NCBI RefSeq assembly: GCF_051622035.1
Contig: NC_135357.1
Coordinates: 34,375,191 to 34,439,190 of the forward strand
Origin: Arctopsyche grandis
Taxonomy: Eukaryota; Arthropoda; Insecta; Trichoptera; Hydropsychidae
Direction of reading: 5' to 3'
DNA: 64,000 bases
In this document: positions 32,849-44,564 of the stretch, one piece after another
Layout: every line of letters begins with the position of its first letter
How positions within the stretch are numbered: the first letter of the stretch is position 1
The notes under the pieces: model-generated
What the model was told of the DNA's origin: nothing
Seen by the model: the letters and a program-made list of their open reading frames with translations, nothing else
Database searches by the model: none
Position numbers and translations under genes: made by a program

Positions 32849-33374
32849 TATTTTATTCCTCGTTTTTTGTTTTTCATTTTTTACATTCATACCCCCACCA
32901 AATAACACTTATTTGTTTCTTTATTTCCTCTTCCTGATTTCTGAAGTATTGATGATTTTATCATGGTAATAGAGCAAAAAATGTGAAATGCGGTTCTGAA
33001 TATTCAAAATCCAGCTTTCCTAATCAACTATTTTCTCCTCCAAAACTGAACCAATTTTAAAAAAAATTTCATCATCGGTATGAGAAAGATATTTTCTGTG
33101 CATCTATCAGCGTATTTTTTTTTTTAAATCGACCGTTAAATAAGCACGCTGGACTCTTTTCGTGGGTGTAAAAAAGAGGCGATTTTATAGATGTTTGGCG
33201 GCTCCTAGCTCCTACAAAAAATAATTAATCAAAAAAATAAAACGATAGATGCACCCCAATGGTGGATATCCATAGCATATTAAAAAATAATTTCTCTAGT
33301 GCCATAATTGAGAAAGGGAGAAGTTTAGTAAGTTTGTATGGCCAAGGCGCTGCTGTCCAGCCCTCTTAAGTTGT

Positions 33375-33378
33375 AATT

Positions 33379-33452
<74 letters not shown>
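33375..33452. repeat. (AT)n microsatellite within tandem unit 3
   Basis: About 37 AT dinucleotides; the allele length differs from the other two units. Confidence 0.95.
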
Positions 33453-33455
<3 letters not shown>

Positions 33456-33639
33456 TATTTTATTCCTCGTTTTTTGTTTTTCATTTTTTACATTCATACC
33501 CCCACCAAATAACACTTATTTGTTTCTTTATTTCCTCTTCCTGATTTCTGAAGTATTGATGATTTTATCATGGTAATAGAGCAAAAAATGTGAAATGCGG
33601 TTCTGAATATTATCTCCAAAAATAATGATAAAGAAGATA

Positions 33640-34112
33640 ACAACAAAACCGGAATGGCGTCCCGGCACCTTTTTCGTCGGCATTTTTTATGTTTCTTTAT
33701 AATATAATTTCAATATAATCTTTTCTAATAAAAATTTTATATTGAAATTATATTATAAGTATTGAAATATAATGTAAATATTGAAATATTTTATAAGAAA
33801 TTATATTATACTGCGCACCCCTGCGCCCTGAAGGGGGCGCAGCCTTATGGGGCCTCGAAGGCGGCGCAGCCCTAAAAGGCATTAGCTAAGGGGGGCGCAG
33901 AGGGGCGAAGCCCTAGAAGGCAAAAGCTCAGGGGGGCACCGAGGGCGAAGCCCTAGAAGGCAAAGGGGGGCGCCTAGGGAGAAGCCCTAGAAGGCAAAAA
34001 AAATAAGATTTTTTTTAATTTTTTTTTTTTTAATAAAATGTTTACTATTAGATTAGTTATGTTTAAGCGGTTTATATTATAAATACTGAGCGAAGCCGGG
34101 TAATACAGCTAG
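33640..34112 (+). repeat. GC-rich short repeats with a Helitron-like 3' end
   Basis: Between 33815 and 33998 the phrase GCGAAGCCCTAGAAGGCAAA and the G-rich GGGGGGCGC alternate in units of about 40 bp. The block ends GAGCGAAGCCGGGTAATACA then GCTAG and T. Helitrons end in CTRR and insect copies often carry GCGAAGCCGGG shortly before. A CTAG ending at 34112 followed by T fits, but no 5' TC end or RepHel frame was identified. The first 150 bp also contain facing AATATAATTTC-type words. Confidence 0.5.
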
Positions 34113-34266
34113 TATTTCATAAAGGAGAATTTCATTATTTTGTCACCGCACCGAATGTTAAAAAGTCGAAAATGTTCGTGTGTGATCGAAAACGTTCGTT
34201 TATAAGCTAAAAAGTCGAAAATGTTCATGCGGTAGTATTACGTTTACCAACGGTTAGTATACATAT

Positions 34267-34438
34267 CAGTGGCGTGTGGTAAGTCTCTCTCCCCCCGTCG
34301 TACATCCTCACTTAATTTGTGTGAGCAGGATACAAGATACAGGAACAAGAGGAACAGGCTTTTCCTCCCGTATTCTGCGCGCGCACATTAAACAAGGCTG
34401 TATGACAAAAAGAGAGATAATTTCACCGCATGCCACTC
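34267..34438. mobile_element. hAT-type MITE (172 bp)
   Basis: The ends are CAGTGGCGTGTGG and, reversed, GAGTGGCATGCGG, similar to the large hAT element at 21270-31698. The flanking 8 bp are ATACATAT and ATATATAT, seven of eight identical. The interior holds GCGCGCGCAC and has no ORF. Part of the interior (GAGCAGGATACA to CGCACATTAA) recurs at 48879-48934. Confidence 0.65.
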
Positions 34439-34461
34439 ATATATATTACATATATACACAT

Positions 34462-34532
34462 AGTACCGTTTACCATGCACCCTTTTTTTATCTTTCGACA
34501 TAAGATCTTTCGATTTTTGATCTTTGCGTTTT
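34462..34532. repeat. Dispersed repeat family C, copy 1
   Basis: GTACCGTTTACCATGCACCC, a T run, then GATCTTTCGA-rich sequence. It is present as its reverse complement at 48775-48848. Confidence 0.75.
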
Positions 34533-34764
34533 CGGGCTTTTCACTCTCGGTCCCGTGAGGTAGACCCCACGTCTAGTGTGATTTTTTTGGTATCGGTACT
34601 CGAAGGTAAATCACAAATTATCTACTCTTCAACTAAGAATGTGCATTAAGTCAGAAATATACGCGTTACGGCCAAACCCGCCACCACCTCGCTAGGAAAA
34701 AAACATTCACCTCGAAACCGTCAAAACAAAGATAAAGCAAGTGTCAAATTTAAAAGTCTTAAAA

Positions 34765-37700
34765 ATGAGTATGAGTGGGGGCGGAGGCGCCATTGGGGGC
34801 TCCTTCGGTGTCCTGTCAGAACGGGATCGTCGACTTCTGCGACTTAGACAGGTCACTATAATATCTAGAATTCCATTGCTTGTATACTTTTTATATGGAA
34901 AAAAATACATACATACATAAATGAATAGAAAATATGTGTATATAGTAAATATTTATATGTGTGAAAAAATCAGATTTTGTTTAAAAACAAATTTCAACGG
35001 CAACAAATTATTTGTTGCCGATTTATATTGTCAGTTTATAATTCCAAAAGCGGTCAGTAAAAAAATGAAAAAAAAATTCTTGATCAGTAACTTATTCTAA
35101 ATGATCTGTAGAATAGTAGAATATAATATACGATCAGTAAATTAGCCAACATTTATTTATTTAAGGGTTAGGTTGATTTAGGGTTGGCCCTATTCATTTA
35201 AGATAAGGTTGTCAGGGTCGGTATTTATTTTTGTCAAATTTTATTTTTCTCATCTTATAGTTATCGACCGTTTTGTTTTAATATCTGATTATTTAGTTTA
35301 ACAACTGATCATTTAGAATACTCGATGATATTTTCGAAATATTTACTGATAATTTAGTTACTTTTACTGATCAAAAGCTGAATGAATTACTGATCAATTA
35401 AATACATCACAATTTCAACTCCGTTACTGATTTAGGTTCGAGAGCAATCCAAAGAGATTGCGAAAAACTTGAGACTCAAATGGAAAGACGAACAGAACAA
35501 ACTGATTTCTGATAGCAAGCAAATGGAATTTGAAAATTTTAATAAAAATACTATACAAACCTTAAAAAGGGAAAACGAAAACCGTTACCTGACTATAGGC
35601 ACTAATCAATCGGCCGTATTGATGCAAGAAAATCAAAAGAGGGGTAATCCATCATTTCTATACTGATTTCGCTGTCTTTTATTACATCAAATGTATCAAA
35701 TTGTTAATTTTATAGAATGGTTGCAACAAAAAGAACGCAACATGAACAAAGCTCTTGAAAGGGGTAAATCTGCTTTCGATATCATGCGTAAGAATAGAAG
35801 AATACAAGGAGACGAAAGAAAAAAACTAGAATACAAACGATGGGAATCACCTCGGTACAAATTTGTTTAAAACCATAAATAAAAAACAACAGTAGTTGAT
35901 AATAATGTATGTAGTAGCTTTATTTTTAAAAATTGATAATCTTATATGTACATTTTCAAGGAAGAGCAGATCTCCGACGATTTCTACCGGAAACACAAAC
36001 ATTAGCAAGAAATCGTCCAACGAAAAAATCAATCAATTCTATGAAGAATCTGAAGGTGCCGACAATTGCTGTAGTAATTTTCAACACCATTTAGAAATCA
36101 ATTCCAACAATCGATTTCCACTATCCATTCCTGGTGCTGATTCGGGCGATAGTAATACCGCATTGAATAAAAAACGGGTCACAATATCCGGAGAGTTCAG
36201 TTCCCTTGCGATGAAGAACAATCCAAGTGAAACATCTAATAAACATTCGGAGATTGAAACTACTCTCATATCACCTGAAAGCGAGTCAAAAACTAAATCC
36301 CACGAAGAACTTGCCATTCAGAAAGCTCTGTGTGACTGTCGGCCTCATTTTAAAAGCATTGCAACAAATGTGGAACATTTGTTTAATAATAATCATAACG
36401 ATAAACATACTAAAAATGCATCTGAATCGACGGAAAAGGTTTCTTCCAGAATAATCACCGCTAATCAAGAAAAGCAATCATCCGAATATGCTTCCAGACG
36501 TGATGATACTAATGAAAGTACAAAATACATTCCTTTGACTATTGTATCGGACTATTTGAAGAGTAGAAACATGTGTTTCGAAGATGATTCCCGTGATTGT
36601 AATGATAAAATCGGAGAAATTGATGTCGAGTATTCAAGGAAAGACAGTCTCGTAGACAGTGCTGGACACGTTGAGCGTAAAAAACGTCCCGATTGTAAGG
36701 AAGATTCTACGTTGAGATCCAGTAAGACGAGCAAAACCACCGTAATGATTAAACATAATATAAAGCGAAAGCCGTCCACCTTAAATGTGGAGAAAATCCC
36801 CTCAAGAAATATTAGACTCGGTAAACCGTCAAATCTGAAATTGAAATCAAGCGTGTCTAATAAGGAATTCACATCACTTCCACGTCATAGTGAGAGATCA
36901 ATAAATAGCTATGATCAGGTTAATAAATTTTCGAAAAAATTGTTCATAAATGATAAGTATCTGGTTAAAAGGCTACCGAGAGAAATCCACAATGCATATG
37001 AAAATGCTAGAAGAGAAGCGGAAGAAGAAGAAGCAATTGCAGCCGCAATTCACGCCGCGAGAATGAATGACAAGAGTAAAAATCGAGGAGCAGTGGCGTT
37101 GGAAAGAGTCAGAGCCAAAGATGACTATAAGAATTTGCTTGAAGAACTCGACGTTTTAACTAAGGAGGAGAGACTCATTGGAAAGGCGTTTCCGGTAATA
37201 TTTTTATCATATTGTTGCGTAGGGGTGGGTTCGGGATGCAAATGAAAGGCCAAAGTCGCTTCACAGCATTTATTCAACGATCCGGGAGGTCCGCACGATA
37301 ATAAATACCACTCATTTCAGAATAATCTGATCTACCGTGTGTACCTCCTTATTCAATGGGTTGAATATTATTATTTATATTTATTATTTATTTTATTCTA
37401 AACAGACCATTGTGGCATAACAGGAATTCCTAAGGCGCCACAATGGTCAAAAAATATAACACAAAAAAACAAAATAACAATTAACATAAATTAATACATA
37501 ACGAAAATAATATACTCATCAATTATACATAAAAAAATACATTTGAACATAAACATAAATACATCCATACATAAACATAAAAAATAGCATTTAATAATAA
37601 CAGATAAAGTAAAAATATCAAATAAAAAAAAATATAGCATAAGGAATGCCTTGCACCTACAGCCAGTTTCAATAAATATGTAAGAAACAACTACAAATAC

Positions 37701-40700
37701 AAAACATCCCTGTAAGGCCCAGATGGAAGAGAGTTAATCAAAATTTCACTCATAAATCACAATCAATCAAGAAAACAATGATGAGCGCAGACTACCAGAT
37801 AAATGGGTTAGAGTAATTTCCGACAATTTACGCTCACTAAGGTGAAAAATATCACATTCAGTCTCGGCAGCAACGATTTCATTAAGAAGTCGAATAGCTC
37901 TTGGAATAGGAGCCATTCTTATAAAGGACAAGCTACACACCACAGCTTCCCCGATCCATTTATGTATATATTGTCTACCGTGGTGAGTCTATTGTTCTGT
38001 GAGAACTCCGGCGTATCCTTTGTTCGGGCACTTGCTTAGTCCCGTTGGCTTAATCCGGGGTCTCTTTTGTTCACCCACGAATGCACTTAACCCTTTTCCC
38101 GCGGCAATAAATATAGCGAACAAGCCCTGTACGCGGTGGCACCTTTTTCGCGAATTTGGCAATCGAGTTTTCGACCTTAAATACAGATTTTAATATTTAC
38201 TCAAGTAACCAGATATGTTAATTAGCACATAAAGTATTATTTAAAACAATAAAATACATAATATATCTCGTAGTTTTGGCTTAATTGGCAAATAATCATT
38301 CTTCATACAATTGAGACGTATCGTCGCCATTGTTCAACAGACGTGACGTCACATAAACGAGGCTTCAGTATGGTTCCACAAAAAAAACTAATTTTGACTG
38401 GTATATATGAATTTTCAGCAAATTGAATAGATGGCTTTCGACTCTCAGTAATATATCCAACCAATTTTGAACCTTAAAACAGTTGAAATAGGCGCATATA
38501 AGGCTCAAAATCCCGTGCAAAGTTCAGAAATTCTATGGAAGACAGCCGCGCTACAGACTTGTCGCCCAAAGCTTCCATAGAAGACGGCCGCGGGCAAACG
38601 GTTAAACAGTGGATACTCTCTCTCATGTTCCCATGTTACAATATCTTATCTACAATGGCACATAATCTTGTTGGTCTTTTTATTTCTTATTTACAGGATC
38701 GACGTCAATTCGTTAAGTTTGGGAGTTGCTTTTCTTATGAGTATGTTGCCACTACTGGGATTCCCCAAGGATCAAATCTTGGCCCTTTATTATTCCTAAT
38801 TTTTATCAACGATATTCAATCTTCTATTCACCATTCTAAATTTTTATTATATGCGGATGACTTAAAAATCTATAAGAGAATAATTGATTTACCTGACGCT
38901 CTTTATTTGCAAGAGGATTTGAATTCTATTTATGAATGGGCTAATGTTAATAAACTTCCCTTCAATATCCTAAAGTGTCGGGTCATTTCTTACTCTCGTT
39001 CTCGTTCTCCTATTAAATATCCGTATAAATTTCATGATTCTCTTCTTCAGAGAGAATTATTTATATCTGATCTGGGAATAGTCTTCGAAAATAGTTGGAG
39101 TTTCAACATTCACATTGAGAATATCTGTGATAGGGCAACAAAAATCCTTGGATTCGTAATCCGTAATTCATCCGAACTAGGGCTCACTGCCATTCGTCTC
39201 TTATATTGTACATTAGTTCGCAGTGTGCTCGAGTTTGGCTCCATTATATGGTCTCCCTATCAACTTCGTTACTCTCTAATGTTGGAACGAGTCCAAAGGA
39301 AATTCCTTAGATTTTTATATCTGAAGACATTTGGATTTTATCCATATCTGTTCCCTAGTGCCTTTGTCTTGGGATCTTTGGGTTTCAACTCCCTGGCAAA
39401 GAGAAGAGATTTATTTCTTGGGAAACATTTCGTAAAATTACTTAGAGGAGAGATTCACAATCCCACTATCCTGGAGAAACTAAAATTCTGGGCCCCGGAA
39501 AATCGTAGAGTTTTAAGAAAACATGATATATTTTTGCCAATTAGGGCTAAATCAAACGTGCTCATGAACTCCCCCCTCTCGAGAGCTGTTCGACTCCTTA
39601 ACTTACTGGCACATTACTTGGACCTATTCGATGCCAGTTATGTTGAGTTGGTGGAACACATCCTAAATAGCACGATATAAATTTTTCAATCTTATTTCTT
39701 TGTTTTTATTTTGTGTACATATTTTTTAATTGATTTTTATTATTTTTTTATGATGTTTTTTTTTTTATTTATGATTTTTATTATTTTCTTATGTTTTTTT
39801 TTATTTATGATTTTTATTATTTTTTTTATGATGTTTTTTTTGTAATTTTTATGATTTTTATTATTTGTATTAAAATCACATTGACGCTTTGGGGCAACCT
39901 GTCAAGTCTCTGTGGTATTGATTTTTTAAAATAAAATAAAATAAAATATGTATGTATGTATGTATATAATGATAATTATTTTCAGGATAAAATTTTCAAA
40001 AATACTACTAGAACTCGCGATGAAATAAAGCATCAAAATTTCATGGACATGACTGTGAAACACATGTTTAATGAATTTCACACTAATGAAAAAGTCTCGG
40101 CTACAAATAACGGTAGCGAAAACATATGCATGAGAAGTAATTCTATCAGTGCTTCAAATTTGATTTTAAGGTAATTGTAATATTCGCCTGTGATAAAAAA
40201 TGTTTATATTTAATTTATTATATATGTATTACTTTGCAGTGATCAGAATGACACGGCTGTGAATGTGGCTATGTGGGATGTATCGAAGAGTTTAAATTCC
40301 AAAAACAAGACCGACGTGTCTTCGAAAGGAAGTGAAAGCAGTGTGCAATCCATAGTCTTTCAAAAACTCAACACCACAGCCAATCAAAATCATAAAAAAG
40401 ATGTAGCGGCCAACGATGAGGACAGGATTATTACCAAATCAACTACAGAATTGGTAAATAAACATTCAAACTCAACGGAAGACGAAGAAACTCGCAATAA
40501 AACTACTAAAAAATGTTCGAAGAAAGCAAAGCTTTCATCGGCCAATAAGCGTTCATTGATTAATGGTGATAATGCATCTTCTGTGACTAATACAGTATCA
40601 TTTGAAGGTTTACAAATTGTGATTGAAGTTAAAAACGCCAAGAGGGAAACTTCAAACGTAATAAAAACTTCCAAAACTAAAAATGAGGGGATTCAAACTG

Positions 40701-43111
40701 TAGAACGATCCGACTTGTCCAGCGAAGTTTCCATTAAAACATCAAAAATGGTATCCAGTAGGAAAGTTACCGTCGAAAAGGTGAACTGCGATTCGTCTGA
40801 ATCGACTACATATATGAGTCCTCCAGAAAGATTTGATAAAATGTTCAGTAGAGGATTTCCAATTGCTAAAGACAGTCAAATGAATACTTCGAACGATTTA
40901 CACACTTGTGAATTCATTACTAAAGACATAGCAGTAAACACAGACTTGGATTTTAACGACTACGTTCAAATCACATCACATTCAAACACTTTAGAGGAGA
41001 TCAGCCACTCACGTAGACCAGCCGAGAGCTTGACTTGTGCCAGTAAGGGCATTCAAGTAGATCTTGTTAACAATTCAAATGTTGAAATTGATCCGAGGCT
41101 CAGAAACTATGTTATGACATTGTTAGACATGTCGGAAAGTGAAGTGAAAAAATTAAATATTGACGTGAGCAACATTCACACTCCGAACAGTACAATCATC
41201 AACATGCCTGCAAATAAAGAAGCACTTACTAGGGATGTTGATAAAATTGAACGTTTAAAAAAGTTCATACAAGAAAATTATGCTCTGTTAGAAGACTTCG
41301 AAACGGAAGAATCCATTTTGTCTCCACACGAATCAGAAACGCACAGTAAAACCATCTCAAAATTAGACGACAAGCCTTCAAATTTGCTAAAAACAGATAT
41401 GAAGGAGGCTGTTGTTGATAAAAAAAATAAAAACAAACGTATACTTGAAGACGCCGTTGAAACTTCGTCTCGAGAAAGTATTGACGATCGTTCTTCGTTC
41501 TCAGTTGCCGAGGATAAAATCGACACGAACAGAATTCGCAGCATTCCCATTCAACATGAAGTCAAAAAAAAAAGAGAAGTTAATGCAAAGTGTGATCAAA
41601 ATTCAACCGATAGTTCGGATGACAAAGATATGTTGGTCGTCTTACACCACGAAAAGAGTGAAGCCGAAGCAGATCGTTCAGAAAGTGAAAACGCGGAATT
41701 AAATCAACTCAGCGATGAATGTGCCAGAAGAATATTGGACTTATCGCAGAAATTGAACCAGGTTAGACGGGAGAAGCATTCAATTGTATCTTCAAACGCC
41801 AGTAGTTCGAGCGAAGAGTCTACCGCCGCTCCTCGATGTAATAAAACAGCACTTACAGGTGTAGCTTTTGTACCTCTGCTTGCTGACATTCCAAAGCCGA
41901 ATAATAACGCTGACAGAATGACCCGGATTGATGGCTTGATTGAAGGTGAATTACATTCCAGCTCACAAGATAGAGATTTTAACTCGAATGAGTTCCGAAA
42001 AGCTCTGGTTGTGAATAGAAATAGGGATATATTTGATGTTACTCCTCGCGAATTGTCCACCATAATGGAAGTAGACACACCTGCCACTGCAAGAAACTCC
42101 AGTTCACACTTTCGAAGTGTAAATCCATCGTATCTAGTATCGGCCAAACTTGCCGGGAGAGAAATCACACTGGATCATCTGCCAGATTTATCGATTCCTA
42201 AATTGGAAGATAGCGTTCAAGTCGAAGCCAATTTCAATTCCTTTATCTCTTTCAAAGACTTCATTCGCCGTAATGAAACTAAATTAGGGCAGTTTCTGTC
42301 GAATAGTAAGGAGAGTTCTTCATCATCGGACGATTCGTTGAAAAAAAGCCTTAAATCTGGTTACAGCTCGGACAATTCTAATTCTAGTATATCGGAAGCA
42401 ATAGTATCAAATAAATCACTACTTTTGCAAAAAATGCGATCTTCCTTTAATGAAGTATCAAACCCAAAATGTGATATCTCTACACACTCGCTGACTCCCG
42501 AATTGGAAAAACTGATCCAAAGCTTTGGACTTGATTGGGAATTAACCACCCGGAAGAAGAAGACGCAACAGGCTCAAACTTTATCTTCTAGTAATTCTTC
42601 CTCGCAGATTTTCTTTGACAAGTTAGAACTATTAGGAAAAACGGTTGATGGCACGGATAATACTCGAGGACTTGCTACATTACAGGATGATTTAAAACTT
42701 TCGGATGAATTGCCTATCGGAAAGAAAATCGTTGAAAATATTTCGAATTTGTCTTTGTATAAAAAGCTAGACAGTCTTTTGAACGCCGAAGTTTGTAAAG
42801 TTCAACAAATAAGGGGAAAGGAATCGAATAAAGAAAACTATCCAACTTTAAGCGACCGAGTGGCCAAATCTGGTGGTAAAGATAAGACCCAGCACCGAAC
42901 ATCGACTCCTGTGCATTTCAAATCTTCTATGAGCTCAAACGCACGGAATAGCTTCACTAATAATGGATCTAATTGTCTTTTCAATGCCGATAGTGATCTC
43001 TCGTCTGTGAAAAATGCTTCGAATTCTGATGACCGATTGTCAGTTCCGAATGTTAGTCTTAGATTTGGAAAACTATTTGATTCCAGTACACTAAATGCGG
43101 ATACGCAGTGA
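34765..43111 (+). CDS. ana1: CEP295/Ana1-like centriole protein, six exons
   Basis: Exons: 34765-34851, 35436-35643, 35716-35854, 35961-37194, 39986-40170 and 40240-43111. All junctions are GT/AG, phases agree and the sum is 4725 bp (1574 residues plus stop). The start MSMSGGGGGAIGG is the only in-frame ATG-led first exon I find. ERDRRLLRLRQVREQSKEI and the following charged helices resemble the CEP295 N-terminus. The end of exon 4 (RGAVALERVRAKDDYKNLLE) fits its next conserved block. The rest is polar, serine-rich and low in conservation, with an acidic stretch and KENYP near the end. CEP295/Ana1 turns new centrioles into centrosomes in animals. Orthology is inferred from the two conserved blocks; I do not see a clear C-terminal ALMS motif. 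Intron 4 (2.8 kb) is packed with transposons. Confidence 0.75.
35030..35430. repeat. GATCAGTAA / TTACTGATC motif cluster in intron 1
   Basis: GATCAGTAA or near variants occur about four times in the first part. The complement (TTACTGATC, ACTGATCA, ACTGATAA) occurs about six times in the second part, so the intron is loosely symmetrical. No ORF or clear ends. Confidence 0.5.
37366..37970 (-). pseudogene. LINE 3' end, antisense (jockey-like C-terminus)
   Basis: Read on the minus strand, the sequence before 37769 encodes LSFIRMAPIPRAIRLLNEI, then CDIFHLSERKLSEITLTHLS, then a stop. This is the end of a LINE reverse transcriptase ORF and parallels the SPLSRAVRLLNLL end of the sense LINE at 39600. 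It is followed by a 3' UTR with paired GACCATTGTGG and CCACAATGGTC words and an AATAAATAATAAAT tail. It is heavily 5'-truncated. Confidence 0.7.
38087..38605. mobile_element. piggyBac-type MITE, copy 1 (519 bp)
   Basis: Bounded by TTAA. The ends read TTAACCCTTTTCCCGCGGC and, reversed, TTAACCGTTTGCCCGCGGC. The TTAACCCTTT start is the hallmark of piggyBac-group ends. The interior carries a perfect TGACGTCA (38344-38351). It is nearly identical to 45505-46005 and has no ORF, so it is mobilised in trans. Confidence 0.88.
38641..39680 (+). pseudogene. jockey/CR1-like LINE reverse transcriptase, 5'-truncated
   Basis: The frame enters within the RT domain: LFISYLQDRRQFVKFG, then TTGIPQGSNLGPLLFLIFIN and the catalytic SKFLLYADDLKIYK. 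LPFNILKCRVISYSRSR, an LGFVIRNSSELG thumb block and the C-terminal SPLSRAVRLLNLL follow. The remaining 340 residues are open and YADD is intact, but the endonuclease and gag-like ORF1 are missing. A 3' UTR of 280 bp ends in an AAAAT repeat (39928-39948). The copy lies in sense orientation within intron 4 of the CEP295-like gene. The start of the open frame upstream lies in a MITE and is not part of this protein. Confidence 0.88.
39681..39985. repeat. LINE 3' UTR, (AAAAT)n tail and intron 4 end
   Basis: T-rich repeats (TTTTTATTATTTT) are followed by GACGCTTTGGGGCAACCTGT and AAAATAAAATAAAATAAAAT, then a short TATGTATG run. The intron acceptor TTATTTTCAG sits at 39976-39985. Confidence 0.7.
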
Positions 43112-43396
43112 CGAGTGATCACACGTGCATTTACTATTTTTAAATTATTTGTATTTTATTTTTAAGGCTGTGTTTATATTATAGTATAATATGTATGCAA
43201 TTATCCATTTTGTTCTCAATTTATCATGTGGTGCTGTCCTATATTATACGTATTTTTATCTATTGAAATTATTTTAAATATACCCATATTTGATCTACAA
43301 TTAATAATTTGGTACATACATATATAACCTCACTTTAGTATATTTGGTATACTGATTGTAATTTTATTTTATTTTTTACATAGATATATGTATGTA
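43112..43396. other. Probable 3' UTR of the CEP295-like gene
   Basis: AT-rich sequence directly after the stop. No canonical AATAAA is present before the Tc1-type element, so the cleavage site is not defined. Confidence 0.4.
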
Positions 43397-43913
43397 CAGT
43401 AACATGCAGAGAAATCGCATCACTTTCAATTGTTCGATGTTTTCGATTTTTTTTAATTACATGAAGCTATACACGAGTTTTTTTGGTTTTATTATTTGAT
43501 TTCAACTATTTAACATGTTTTACGATTAAAAAAGATTATTTATATTTTTAAATTAAGGCGAGATACGAATTTTAAAAAAACATGCACGATAGGGCACTTT
43601 TCTTATATGTATTTCAAATGTCTCTAGCCAAAATAATATTACAGTATATATTTTCTATGAATTAATATGCTAGTGATTAACTAGCTTTTATGACGGGATT
43701 CATACCTGCCCGCACGGACAATACGACTTTTTTTAGTATGTCGTCCGAAATCTCTTCAAACCATACATTTTCAACAGTTTTTCTTACTCATAATTTGCCC
43801 CGGGGTGTTGTTTTTATTCCCTTTGCTTTATAATAGCCTATAAATATTCGTGACTATTGTCTGGTCATTTTATCGAACAATTAAAAGTGATGCTATTTCT
43901 CTGCACGTTACTG
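43397..43913. mobile_element. Tc1/mariner-type non-autonomous element (517 bp)
   Basis: CAGTAACATGCAGAGAAAT at the left and its complement (one or two mismatches over about 28 bp) at the right, flanked by TA on both sides. Starting in CAGT with a TA target fits the Tc1/mariner superfamily. The interior has no ORF. Confidence 0.85.
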
Positions 43914-44560
43914 TATACAAGGAAGGCGTGTAAAAATATTTGAAAAACCTTTTCACTTACGTTTATGCCAGTTATTGATTCACGCTGTTTCTTTGGAATT
44001 GATCTTCATTTTTAAATAAAAATTATAATTAAGAAAAGTTTGAGTCGTTGATTAAAATTATTCAGTGACTATCACTAAATGAATAATGGAAAATAACGGA
44101 TTAATAGAAAAGTATTATTTAAATAATAAAAATAAATTTAAATATACTAAATTTATTTTTTATTATTGAAAACTATTGAAAGCCAATTTCGAATTAATAT
44201 AAGGAATTTAAAGCCGTATAATTAAAACTAGAAAAAATTATAAGAAATGAAATATATGTAACTTTTCTGGATTGAATTAATTTTTTATATAAAATATATT
44301 TATACATAAGCATGTTTTTAACTTTGGCCACCCTCATATTAATTAGTATAAAAATATTATTTATTTATGTAAATAAACATTAAATATTCACAGAAAAATG
44401 AAACACATGTATTTTGAGAAGTTGTTGCACATTATTTATATTTATTCAAACATTTAGATATGTACATTAAAATTGAAATATTACAAAAAGTAAACTTTAA
44501 ATACATTTAATGATTATTTCATACAAAATTTATTTTAAAATAATACAAAAATCTGAAGTC
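43914..44560. other. AT-rich spacer, no recognised feature
   Basis: Intergenic DNA between two converging genes, dominated by AATAAATTTAAATAT-like sequence. Confidence 0.5.
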
Positions 44561-44564
44561 GATC

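Larger units (their letters stand above)
37213..38640 (-). mobile_element. Solo LTR (family D), antisense, split by two insertions
   Basis: Starts TGTTGCGTAGGGGTGGG and ends CCATGTTACA, flanked by ATAT on both sides (37209-37212 and 38641-38644). The start matches LTRs at 47978 and 50218. In the reverse sense it begins TGTAACATGG and has a poly(A)-like AATAAA near its end. An antisense LINE tail and a piggyBac-type MITE sit inside. It lies only 18 bp downstream of the exon 4 donor of the CEP295-like gene. Confidence 0.75.

Noticed and set aside
37195-37245. Letting exon 4 of the CEP295-like gene run on to the stop at 37245
   Set aside because: The last residues come from intron sequence and the solo LTR start. 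A GT donor at 37195 in phase 0 joins exon 5 correctly.
38535-38640. Extending the LINE reverse transcriptase upstream to the first ATG at 38535
   Set aside because: That stretch belongs to the piggyBac-type MITE and to the end of the solo LTR, so it is not LINE coding sequence.
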